A stretch of 64,000 nt of DNA, from contig NZ_FCOE02000002.1 in NCBI RefSeq assembly GCF_001544915.2, forward strand, positions 124,001 through 188,000, given 5' to 3'. Positions 54,101-63,600 of the stretch are shown here, piece after piece. The stretch comes from Caballeronia pedi. GTDB lineage: Bacteria > Pseudomonadota > Gammaproteobacteria > Burkholderiales > Burkholderiaceae. The notes under the pieces were generated by a model, which searched no databases, was not told where the DNA came from, and was given only the letters and a program-made list of their open reading frames with translations. The position numbers and the translations under genes are program-made. The stretch's first letter is position 1; each line of letters begins with the position of its first letter.

Positions 54101-57100
54101 ACCGACGATGCACGCGGCTTCGAACTCGTCGCGGCCCATGCGCGCGATTGCATCGACGACGCCACCGCGCACGCCTGGCTCGCGAGCTTCGCGACGCTCG
54201 TCGCCGATGCGGTGCGCGATCCTTCGCGCACGGTCGCAGCGCTCGATTGCGCGACGCAACCTGATTCGCAACGAGGCCGCGCGCTGAACTTCGACGCGAA
54301 CGATATCCTCGCGCTGATCGCGCAGCATGCGGGCGCGACGCCGCATCGCATCGCGCTCGCGGATGCGCACACGCAAATCAGCTACGCCGAACTCGACGAT
54401 GCATCGAATCGTATCGCGCTCGCGCTGCGTCAGCGGGGCGCGCAGGCGGAACACGCGGTGGCACTCTGCATCGAGCGTTCGGCGCGCTTCGTCGTCGCGT
54501 TGATCGGCGCGATGAAGTCGGGCGCGTACGCGGTGCCGCTCGATCCGGCGATGCCGCAGGCACGCCTCGACGCCGCGATCGACGCATGCGGCGCGCGCCT
54601 CGCGCTGATCGCGACGAAGGACGACAACGCGCCGCGCGCACTCGGCCATGCGCAGTTGCTCGATGTCGACGCACTCTCGCACGATGCGTCGCTCGCCAAT
54701 GCCGCCGTGCAACGCGTGCAGCCCGCGCCCGATCAGATCGCTTACGTCATCTTCACATCGGGGTCGACAGGAACGCCGAAGGGCGTCGCGGTGTCGCATC
54801 GTGCGCTTGCCGACTACGTGCAAGGCATGCTCGATGAACTCGCGTTCGCGCCCGGCGCATCGATGGCGATGGTCTCGACCGTCGCCGCCGATCTCGGTCA
54901 CACGACGCTCTTCGGCGCGCTGTGCTCGGGACGCACCTTGCATCTGTTGCCGGCTCAGTGCGCGTTCGATCCTGACCGCTTCGCCGCCGAAATGCACGCG
55001 CGCGAAGTGGGCGTATTGAAGATCGTGCCGAGTCATCTGCACGCGTTGCTCGAAGCGCAACATCCGGCTGACGTGCTGCCTTCGCATGCGGTCGTGACGG
55101 GCGGCGAACTGCTGCCGTGGGCGCTGGTCGATCGCGTGAAGGCGTTGAGGCCCGCGTGTCGCGTGATCAATCACTACGGCCCGACCGAAGCGACCGTCGG
55201 CGCTATCGCGTGCGAGGCATCTTCTTTTGCCGACGATGAACGCGGCTCGCAAGGCGCGCCGCTCGGACACCCGTTGCCGAATGCCTGCGCGTATGTATTC
55301 GATGCATCCGGCGCATGCGTGCCGCCAGGCGGGATCGGCGAGTTGCATCTCGGCGGTCCGGGCGTCGCGCGCGGTTACATCGGACGCGCGGCAGCGACGG
55401 CGGAGCGCTTCGTGCCGCATCCGTTCGCGCACGGCGAGCGGCTCTATCGGACGGGAGATCGTGTGCGTCTGCTCGCGCATGGACGCATCGCGTTTCTCGG
55501 GCGGGTCGACGATCAGGTGAAGATTCGCGGCTATCGTGTCGAGCCGGGCGAGGTGAGCGCGGCGCTTCGTGCGATCGAAGGCGTCGCGCAAGCCGAGACG
55601 TTGCCCGTCGATCGTGATGGACGCGTGCAGCTCGCATCCTTCGTGACCGGTTCCATCGCTGATGAAGCCGCGCTGCGTGCCGCGCTCGCCGCTCGCTTGC
55701 CGGATTACATGGTGCCCGCGACGATCGTCGTGCTCGACGCGCTTCCGGTGACGGGCAACGGCAAGATCGATCGCGCCGCGCTGCGCGACATCGCGATGAA
55801 GCCGGTGGAAACGTTCGCCGCGAGCGATGCGCCGCAAGGCACTGCCGAAGAAGCGATCGCTGCGGTATGGAAGGACGTGCTGAAGGCGAAGCAGGTCGGC
55901 CGTGACGATAACTTCTTCGAACTCGGCGGTGATTCGATTCTCGTGTTGCAAGTGATCGCGCGTCTGCGCAAGCGCGGTCTGCGCGCAACGCCGAAGCAGG
56001 TCTTCGACAACGCGACCGTCGCGCAACTCGCGCTCGTCGCGAAAGCGATCGAGACAACGGAAGCGAAAGCGCCCGTCGCGGTAACGACGCAGGGCGGCGA
56101 CAATCCAATGCTGACGCCCGCGCAATTGCGCTTCTTCGCACTCGACATCGCGCAACGCGGCCACTGGAATCAGTCGATCGAACTGGATGCGCACGCGTCA
56201 TTCGATCTCGATGCCTTCGCGCACGCCTTCGATGCGCTGCTGACGCATCACGAGATTTTCCGGCAACGCTTCGAGCGCGATGGCGCAACGAATGCATGGC
56301 GCGTCATTCAGGCGCAGAAAGCGTTCGATACGCTGCCGCTCGCGGCCATCGCCGCGCGCGACGAAACCGACGCACTCGCGCAGTTCGATGCGATTCAACG
56401 CACGCTCGATCTCGCACGTGGACCGCTCGCGTGCGCGCTTGCCGCGTCGCTGCCGGACGGCCGCACGAAGGTCTATCTAGCGATTCATCATCTGATCGTC
56501 GATGGCGTGTCGTGGCGCATCCTGCTCGACGATCTACAGAACGCGTATCGCGCGGCGCAAACGCGCGGCGTCGCGAGCCTCACGCGCACCGGCGCGACGG
56601 CGGCGCACTGGGCCGCGCGTCTTGCCAAGGCCGCGCGCGACCCGCAGTCGCCGTTCGCCGGCGAAGCGCAATACTGGACGACGATGGCGTCGTGGGGCGA
56701 TGACCTGCATCTCGATCACCCTGAGGCGAAGGCGACCAACGCCGATGCGCAAATCATCGAACAGACGCTCGATGCGGCGCTCACGCGCGCCGCGCTGACC
56801 GATGCCAACGCAGCCTGGCGCACGCAGACGGTCGAGTTGCTGATCGCGGCGCTCGCGCATGCGATCGGCGCGACGTGCCGCATCGAACTCGAGGGACACG
56901 GCCGCGAGCCGCTTTTCGACGACATCGATGCAAGCCGCACGCTCGGCTGGCTCACGAGTCACTATCCGGTGTCGGTGCCGGTCGAGGCGACGCCCGGCGC
57001 GACGCTCGGCGCGACGAAAGACACGTTGCGTGCCGTGCCGCACAAGGGGCTCGGTTTCGGCGTGCTGCGCCATTACGGCGACGATGCGACGCGCGCGTCA

Positions 57101-60100
57101 CTCGAAGCGCTGCCGCGTCCGCGCGTGACCTTCAACTATCTCGGCCAGTTCGATTCGCATGACGCGCGCGAAGCCGCGTTCTCGCCGCGTTTCGGCGGCG
57201 CGGGCTGCGAGCGCGATCCTTTGGGGCCACTCGGCAACGCGCTCGCGATTCACGCTTATGTCGGCAATCAACGCACGTTCAAGCTGCATTGGGTCTATGG
57301 CTCGACGCAATTCGAACGCGCGACCATCGAAGCCCTTGCGCAACGCTTCGAAAGCACGCTCGTTGATATCGTCGCCGCATGCGCCGAACGCATCGCGAGC
57401 AAGGGCGCGGGCGCGACGCCGGGCGACTTCCCGCTCGCGCGCGATGGCGGTCTGACGCAAGCGGCGCTCGAACGCGTGGCGGTGGATCTGCGAGGCGTCG
57501 CCGATATCTATCCGCTGTCGCCGATGCAGCAGGGCATCCTGTTCCACTCGCTGTTCGCGCCGGAGCAATCGACCTATGTGAACCAGCTCGCGGCGACGCT
57601 GATCGCGCCCGATGTCGAGCGCTTGCGCGCCGCGTTCGAAGCCGCGCCGCCGCGCCACGATATCCTGCGCACGGCCTTCACACCCGACGAAGCCGCGCCG
57701 ATGCAGATCGTGCATCGTCACGCGCGCATGCCGTTCGACGTGCTCGACTGGCGCGATCGTCGCGATGGGTTGGCATCGTTCGAAACGTGGCTCGCCGAAG
57801 ACCGCGCGCGCGGCTTCGACCTCGCGACACCGCCGTTGATGCGCGTCACGCTGATCCGCCTGACGGACGACGAATGGCGCATCGTGTGGACGCGTCATCA
57901 TCTGCTGCTCGACGGCTGGAGCACTGCGCGCATGTTCGCGGATGTCTTGCGCGACTACATCGAACCGCCTCGCGCTCAGCCTTTCGCGGCGCATGCGAAG
58001 ACGCGCTATCGCGACTTCATCGCTTGGCTTGCCAAGCGCGACGTCGAAGCGGACGAAGCATTCTGGCGCGATCGTCTCGCGCGCCTCGACGAACCGACGC
58101 GCATCGCCGAGCGTGAAGCCAGCGATAAGCCTTCGCTCGACGATCATCGCACGTGGCGCGCGACGCTCGATGCCGCGACGACCACGCGCCTGACCGACGC
58201 CGCGCGCCGTCTGCGCGTGACGCTCAACACGCTCGTGCAGGGTGCGTGGGCGCTCGCGTTGCAACGCATGACGCATCAAGCGAGCGTCGCGTTCGGCGCG
58301 ACGGTGGCGGGGCGTCCCGACACGCTGCAGGACATCGACGGCGTGCTCGGCCTCTTCATCAGCACGGTGCCGGTGATCACCGCGCCGCTGCCGCAACGTG
58401 CCGCGTCTGAATGGCTACGCGAATTGCAGTCCGACAACGCCGCAGCCAACGAACACGCGCATACGCCGCTCGCGGATATCCAGCGCTGGGCGGGTCAGGG
58501 CGGTGGCGAATTGTTCGATACGCTCGTCGTGTTCGAAAACTATCCCGTCGATGAAGCGTGGGCCGGCCGCGATCCGCGCGCGCTGACGATGCGCGATCTT
58601 CGCAACATCGAAGCAACCGACTTTGCGCTGACGCTCGTCGTGGAAGCGGGCGAATCGATCGTCATCGATTACGGATACGACGCCGCGCGTCTCGATGAAG
58701 CGCGCGTGGCGGCGCTGCATCGCGCGTTGTCCGCCTGTCTGGATGCCTTCGCCGACAACGCCGATGCGCCATTGGGTTCGATCTCGCTCGCGGAGGACAT
58801 TACCCGTTTCAACGCGACGTCGCGTGAATGGAACGCTGTGCAAAGCGCGCCGCTGCATCGACAGTTCGAGCGCATGGCGAAGGCCGCGCCGGACGCCATC
58901 GCGCTCGAAATGACCGCTGTCGATGGCGCGCTGCATCGCATGACGTATGCGGAGCTGGACGCGCGGGCGGATCGTGTCGCTGCCGCGCTGGTCAGTGCGG
59001 GCGTCGCGCCGGACACGGCGGTTGCGTTGTGTGTCGAGCGTTCGTTCGAAATGGTCGTCGCGTTGTTCGGCGTGTTGAAGGCGGGTGCGGCGTATCTGCC
59101 TGTCGATCCGGACTATCCGGCGGAGCGCATCGCCTACTTGCTCGACGATGCGAAACCTGCCGTCGTGCTGACCCAGGCGCACTTGCGCGAGAGCGTCGAA
59201 GCGGCTGCGTCGGGCGCACGCGTATTCGATATCGGCGCGCTCATGCAGAGCGATGCGACGCTTGCATCGCGCGTCGAAGTGACCAGCGCGCAACTGGCGT
59301 ATCTCATCTACACGTCGGGTTCGACCGGCAAGCCGAAGGGCGCGGGCAACACGCACGAGGCGCTTTCGAACCGCATCGCGTGGATGCAGGACGCGTACCG
59401 TCTGACCGACGCCGATGTCGTGCTCCACAAGACCCCGTTCGGCTTCGATGTCTCCGTGTGGGAGTTCGTCTGGCCGCTCGCGACGGGCGCGAAGCTCGCG
59501 ATTGCCGCGCCCGGCGATCATCGCGATCCCGCGCGTCTCGTTGCCGCGATCGAGGCGCATCGTGTGAGCACGCTGCATTTCGTTCCGTCGATGCTTGCGG
59601 CGTTCGTTGCGCATATCGACGAGTTCGGCGAGGCCGCGCGCTGCGCGAGCATCGAGCGGATCGTTGCGAGTGGCGAAGCGCTCGCGCCGGAACTCGTCGC
59701 GCGCGTGGCGCGGCTCTTGCCGCACGCGCGTCTTTACAACCTCTACGGCCCGACCGAAGCGGCCATCGACGTATCGCACTGGACCTGCCAAGCGAGCGAT
59801 ATCGATGCGCCTTCCGTGCCGATCGGCCATCCGATCGCGAACCTGCAACTGCATGTGCTCGACGCGGCGCTGCATCCGGTGCCTGCCGGCGGCATCGGTG
59901 AACTGTATCTCGGCGGCGCGGGCCTCGCGCGCGGTTATCTCGGACGCGCGTCGCTGACTGCGGAGCGCTTCGTGCCCGATCCGTTCGTCGCGGGCGCGCG
60001 GCTCTATCGCACGGGCGATCTCGCGCGCCGCCGCGACGACAACGCGCTCGATTACCTCGGCCGCATCGATACGCAAGTCAAGCTGCGCGGACAACGCATC

Positions 60101-60682
60101 GAGCCGGGCGAGATCGAGGCGCTTCTGCGCGGCGAACCGAATGTGCGCGATGCGGTCGTGATCGTGCGCGACGAACAGTTGATCGGCTACATCGCATGCG
60201 GCGCGCCCGATGCGTTCGATGAAACCGCCGCGCTGAATTCGTTGCGTTCGCAACTGCCTGCCTACATGGTGCCCGCGCATGTGATCGCGCTCGACGCGTT
60301 GCCCGTCACGCCGAACGGCAAATGCGACCGCAATGCGCTGCCCGCGCCGGAGCGCGCGCAAAGAACCGTCGAAATGCCGCAGACGCCGACCGAGCGCGAA
60401 CTCGCGGCGATCTGGCAGCGCGTGCTGCATATCGAAACCGTCGGACGCGATGACGATTTCTTCGCGCTGGGCGGCCATTCGCTGCTCGCGACGCAGGCGA
60501 ACGCGCAAGCCAATCTGCACTGGTCGCTGACGCTGCCGTTGCGCACGCTCTTCGACCAACGCACGCTCGCGCGCTGCGCCGCCGCGATCGACGCCGTACT
60601 GAATCAGCGCCACGCGACAGGCGACGCACACGATGCGGCGAGCGCCATCGACGCCTTGCTCGATGAACTGGAAACGCAATGA
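51143..60682 (+). CDS. orbI: Three-module siderophore NRPS (A-T-C-A-T-E-C-A-T)
   Basis: 3179 residues. Approximate domains: A1 20-500, T1 510-580 (GGDS near 548), C1 605-1030 (HHAITDG), A2 1040-1520, T2 1560-1630 (GGDS near 1595), E 1650-2090 (HHLIVDG, FDDIDASRTLGW), C2 2120-2560 (HHLLLDG), A3 2570-3050, T3 3075-3150 (GGHS). By-eye specificity codes: A1 DAEAAGGISK (unassigned, expected ornithine-type), A2 DLTKVGHVGK (textbook Asp), A3 DVWHVSLIDK (Ser-type). The E domain after A2 implies a D-configured (hydroxy)Asp. It begins directly with A1, without a starter C. Architecture and codes match OrbI of ornibactin or the malleobactin equivalent. Overlaps the next NRPS by ATGA. Confidence 0.93.
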   Translation: MPMTSFPTALHLRIKALARLQPEAPALAFNGHDDARLSRGELDARASRLAARLRAAGVGVEVRVGVCVERSCELFVALLAVLKAGGVFVPLDPHHPAARLDWIAKDANLAHGIVDATADDAMRARFAQCFDVQHDDIDEPALDDDTPVHPRAAAYMIYTSGSTGTPKAVVVEHGPLAAHCDALAQALGIGERDSLLHFASVNFDAAHECWLAPLAVGARVVISAPPPFAPEAAHALIEREGVHVAAFPPAYLREFAGVAERKGVPASLRVLAFGGEALSREAFAHVRRVFAAQRLINGYGPTEAVISPMLWPVDPHVTPDLGDADAYASLPIGRVIGPRVARIDDGELLLGGVCIARGYHGRAALTAERFVPDASGEPGARIYRTGDLARERADGAYDYLGRIDDQVQIRGVRVEPAEIAACLRAHPSIRDAAVLAESMNGRTQLTACLVLADEAASDAALKTYLAQQLPAAWQPHRFVRLARLPYTLNGKLDRDAVKAQVASASAVRDADFIAPASATEQRLAQTWQRILDDAAPIGRADRFFERGGDSLAAMQLQAAIRIDWRVNLRLDAIFDDPSLEALAALIDRSAEETSAVSIIKRAASTSERPASFAQQRFWVLAQTRDAGSAYHIAGHWDISGKLDAHALQSALDHVIERHEAWRTTLVENDDGIVMQHIHASLPVAIVRASVDGPDAAHALAQRHAGEAFDLSNGPLLRATLVSFADDSHRLMLTAHHAITDGYSSRIVFDELAQAYCAYVQGRAPTLPALPIQYADYAQWQRELVAGEEGERQLAYWRGALDAAPEPLALPYDRARPAERDHRGGRVSLRLSADTSNALRELARSAHASPFVVLLSAFDAWLHRLTGANDFVVAAPVAHRQRPETASMIGLCLNTLALRARVEAHQTFSQLIEATRMHALAAFAHQDVPFDRVLDAVKPPVARGDEWLRVKFAQQFDAELKATLPNASAIATPGPDLAARFDFALDFTDDARGFELVAAHARDCIDDATAHAWLASFATLVADAVRDPSRTVAALDCATQPDSQRGRALNFDANDILALIAQHAGATPHRIALADAHTQISYAELDDASNRIALALRQRGAQAEHAVALCIERSARFVVALIGAMKSGAYAVPLDPAMPQARLDAAIDACGARLALIATKDDNAPRALGHAQLLDVDALSHDASLANAAVQRVQPAPDQIAYVIFTSGSTGTPKGVAVSHRALADYVQGMLDELAFAPGASMAMVSTVAADLGHTTLFGALCSGRTLHLLPAQCAFDPDRFAAEMHAREVGVLKIVPSHLHALLEAQHPADVLPSHAVVTGGELLPWALVDRVKALRPACRVINHYGPTEATVGAIACEASSFADDERGSQGAPLGHPLPNACAYVFDASGACVPPGGIGELHLGGPGVARGYIGRAAATAERFVPHPFAHGERLYRTGDRVRLLAHGRIAFLGRVDDQVKIRGYRVEPGEVSAALRAIEGVAQAETLPVDRDGRVQLASFVTGSIADEAALRAALAARLPDYMVPATIVVLDALPVTGNGKIDRAALRDIAMKPVETFAASDAPQGTAEEAIAAVWKDVLKAKQVGRDDNFFELGGDSILVLQVIARLRKRGLRATPKQVFDNATVAQLALVAKAIETTEAKAPVAVTTQGGDNPMLTPAQLRFFALDIAQRGHWNQSIELDAHASFDLDAFAHAFDALLTHHEIFRQRFERDGATNAWRVIQAQKAFDTLPLAAIAARDETDALAQFDAIQRTLDLARGPLACALAASLPDGRTKVYLAIHHLIVDGVSWRILLDDLQNAYRAAQTRGVASLTRTGATAAHWAARLAKAARDPQSPFAGEAQYWTTMASWGDDLHLDHPEAKATNADAQIIEQTLDAALTRAALTDANAAWRTQTVELLIAALAHAIGATCRIELEGHGREPLFDDIDASRTLGWLTSHYPVSVPVEATPGATLGATKDTLRAVPHKGLGFGVLRHYGDDATRASLEALPRPRVTFNYLGQFDSHDAREAAFSPRFGGAGCERDPLGPLGNALAIHAYVGNQRTFKLHWVYGSTQFERATIEALAQRFESTLVDIVAACAERIASKGAGATPGDFPLARDGGLTQAALERVAVDLRGVADIYPLSPMQQGILFHSLFAPEQSTYVNQLAATLIAPDVERLRAAFEAAPPRHDILRTAFTPDEAAPMQIVHRHARMPFDVLDWRDRRDGLASFETWLAEDRARGFDLATPPLMRVTLIRLTDDEWRIVWTRHHLLLDGWSTARMFADVLRDYIEPPRAQPFAAHAKTRYRDFIAWLAKRDVEADEAFWRDRLARLDEPTRIAEREASDKPSLDDHRTWRATLDAATTTRLTDAARRLRVTLNTLVQGAWALALQRMTHQASVAFGATVAGRPDTLQDIDGVLGLFISTVPVITAPLPQRAASEWLRELQSDNAAANEHAHTPLADIQRWAGQGGGELFDTLVVFENYPVDEAWAGRDPRALTMRDLRNIEATDFALTLVVEAGESIVIDYGYDAARLDEARVAALHRALSACLDAFADNADAPLGSISLAEDITRFNATSREWNAVQSAPLHRQFERMAKAAPDAIALEMTAVDGALHRMTYAELDARADRVAAALVSAGVAPDTAVALCVERSFEMVVALFGVLKAGAAYLPVDPDYPAERIAYLLDDAKPAVVLTQAHLRESVEAAASGARVFDIGALMQSDATLASRVEVTSAQLAYLIYTSGSTGKPKGAGNTHEALSNRIAWMQDAYRLTDADVVLHKTPFGFDVSVWEFVWPLATGAKLAIAAPGDHRDPARLVAAIEAHRVSTLHFVPSMLAAFVAHIDEFGEAARCASIERIVASGEALAPELVARVARLLPHARLYNLYGPTEAAIDVSHWTCQASDIDAPSVPIGHPIANLQLHVLDAALHPVPAGGIGELYLGGAGLARGYLGRASLTAERFVPDPFVAGARLYRTGDLARRRDDNALDYLGRIDTQVKLRGQRIEPGEIEALLRGEPNVRDAVVIVRDEQLIGYIACGAPDAFDETAALNSLRSQLPAYMVPAHVIALDALPVTPNGKCDRNALPAPERAQRTVEMPQTPTERELAAIWQRVLHIETVGRDDDFFALGGHSLLATQANAQANLHWSLTLPLRTLFDQRTLARCAAAIDAVLNQRHATGDAHDAASAIDALLDELETQ

Positions 60683-63600
60683 CAAGCACAAGAGAAAACA
60701 AACCCGATCTGCTCTCGCTCGCGACACGCTTCGCGCAGTTGCCCGATGCGCAGCGCACGGTGTTCGTCGCGCGGCTCGCGGAGGCGGGCATCGACTTTCG
60801 CATGCTGCCCATTCCGCCGCGCGCGCGAGGCGATGCGTGCCTGGCGAGCGTGCCCGCTTCGTTCGCACAGACGCGCTTGTGGCTGCACGCGCGCATGATC
60901 GATGAACCCGCGGCGTATCACATCACCGAGCGTCTGCAACTCGACGGCACGCTCGATGCGAATGCGCTGCGCCTTTCATGCGATGCACTGATCGCGCGTC
61001 ACGAAGCGCTGCGCACGACCTTCGCCGAAAGCGCGGACGGCGTGCTGCAAACCGTGCATGCGCCGATGCGCTGTCCGTGGCAGTCCGTCGATCTCACGCA
61101 CGTGCCCGAGGCGCAACGTGAAGCACGCGCCACCGCGCTCGCACTCGCCGACGAAGCGCGCCCGTTCGATCTCGCGCACGCGCCGCTCATGCGCGCGCAT
61201 CTCATCAGGCTCGATGCGCACACGCACTGGCTTTCGCTGACGACGCATCACATCGTGTCGGATGGCTGGTCCGCCGATATTGCGCTGGCCGAACTCGCAT
61301 CGTTCTATCGTGCATATGCGCGCGGCGAGGCTGTGTCGGTCGCGCCTTTGCCGATTCAATACGCGGATTACGCGCTCTGGCAACGCCGCTGGCTCGATGC
61401 GGGCGAGCGCGAACGGCAACTCGATTTCTGGCGCGCGCGGCTCGATCCGTCGCGCGACGTGCTGATGCTGCCGGGCGCGGCGGCGCGTCCGAGCGAACGC
61501 AGCGCGCGCGGCGCGCGTCATGTGTTCGCGCTCGATGCCGCGCTCGCCGCACGCCTGCGCGCATTCGCCAACGAACACCGCGCGACGCCGTTTGCCGTGC
61601 TGCTTGCCGCGCTGAATGCTCTGTTCGCGCGCGCATCGGGCGAAACGCATATCCAGATCGGCGTGCCTGCCGCGAATCGCGAGCGCGCCGAGACAGCCGG
61701 TCTGATCGGCTTCTTCGTCAACACGCTGACGCTCGCTGCACGCGTGGACGCGACGCAGCCCTTCGCGATGCTCGTCGATGCCGCGCAAGACGCGCTCGTC
61801 GATGCGCAATCGCATCAGGACGTGCCGTTCGAGCAGGTGGTCGAAGCGCTGGGCGTCGTGCGCAGCGCGAGCCATCATCCGCTCTTTCAGGTGATGGCGG
61901 CCTACGGCGCGCGCCGCGCGCTGCCCGCTTTCGCCGATGTGCACGCGACCGAATTGCCCTCGGGCACGCCGTTCGCGAAGTTCGATCTGACCGCGAGCTT
62001 CGAGGAACGCGCGGACGGAACGCTCGCCGCTGCGTTCATCTACGCGCTCGATCTGTTCGAAGCCGATGCCATCGAACGGCTCTCGCGCCGCTTCGTCGAG
62101 TTGTTGCGTCATGCGCTGGACGCGCCGCAGACGCTCATAGGCGATTTGCAATGGCTGCCGCAGGACGAGCGCGCGCAACTCGATGCATGGAATCGCAACG
62201 CGCCCGAACATGCGCCGGCGTTCGTCTCCGTGCAGCAGCGCATCGCGCGTCATGCGCATGCGCGGCCCGACGCGCGCGGCGTCGCCGACATGACGCGCGC
62301 CTTCACGCGCGGCGATGTCGATGCACGGGCGACGCGCATCGCGCAACGTCTCATCGCTGCCGGCGTGCGGGCCGAGATGCGCGTGGGCGTCGCGTTGAGC
62401 CGTTCGGTCGATCTGCTCGTCGGCCTGATTGCGGCGCTGAAGTCCGGCGGCGCGTTCGTCCCGCTCGATCCGAGTCATCCGCGCGAACGCCTCGCGCAGA
62501 TTCTCGACGATGCGCGCATCGAACACATCGTCACCGAGCGCGCTAGTCTGGATGCGCTGCCCGTGCCGCCGAACGCGCGCATTCTCCTTCTCGACGACGA
62601 AAGCCTCTACGCCGACGATGAAACGTCGCATATCGCATTGCCCGATGTGGCATCGGAGCAGGCCGCCTACGCGATCTATACCTCGGGTTCGACCGGCAAG
62701 CCGAAGGGCGTGATCGTCGATCACGGATCGTTCGCGCGCCATTGCGTCGCCATTGCCGAACGTTATGGCGCGACGGAGCAGGACACGTTCATGCTGTTCC
62801 AGTCGGTCAACTTCGACGGCGCGCATGAAGGCTGGTTCTCGCAGTACATCTCGGGCGCGGCGGTCGCGATCACCGCCGACACGCTCTGGCCGCCCGCGCT
62901 GACGTGCAAGCTCATGCGCAAGGAAGGCGTGACGATGACCTACGTGCCGCCCGGCTGCGCGACGCAACTCGCGGAATGGGCGCTCGTGCACGGCGCGCCG
63001 CCTACGTTGAAATCGATCACGGTCGGCGGCGAGGCGACTTCGCGCGAAGCCTTCGCGCTGATGCGCCGCGCATTTCCGAACGCGCGCATCGTCAACGGTT
63101 ATGGTCCGACGGAAACCGTCATCACGCCGATGCTGTGGATGTTCAATCCCGGCGACGATCCCGCGAAGCTCGCTGATTGCGCCTATCTGCCGATCGGCAC
63201 GCTGGTCGGCGCGCGCACGGCGCATGTGCTCGATGAGCGTCTGAATCCGCTGCCCGTCGGCGTGATCGGCGAACTGTATCTCGGAGGCGAAGGCGTGGGC
63301 GTCGCGCGCGGCTATCTCGACCGGCCCGCGCTCACCGCCGAACGCTTCGTGCCCGATCCGTATGGCGAGCCGGGCGCGCGTCTCTATCGCACGGGCGATC
63401 TCGTGCGGCGTCGCGCCGATGGCGTATTCGACTTCATCGGCCGCGTCGATCATCAGGTGAAGCTGCGCGGCTTGCGTATCGAACTCGGCGAGATCGAAGC
63501 GCAACTCGCTGCGCACGAAGACGTGCGCGAGGCGTGCGCCGTGGTGCGCGGCAAGGGCGCGCAGGCGGCGCTCGTCGCTTATGTCGAATTGAAAGCCGAT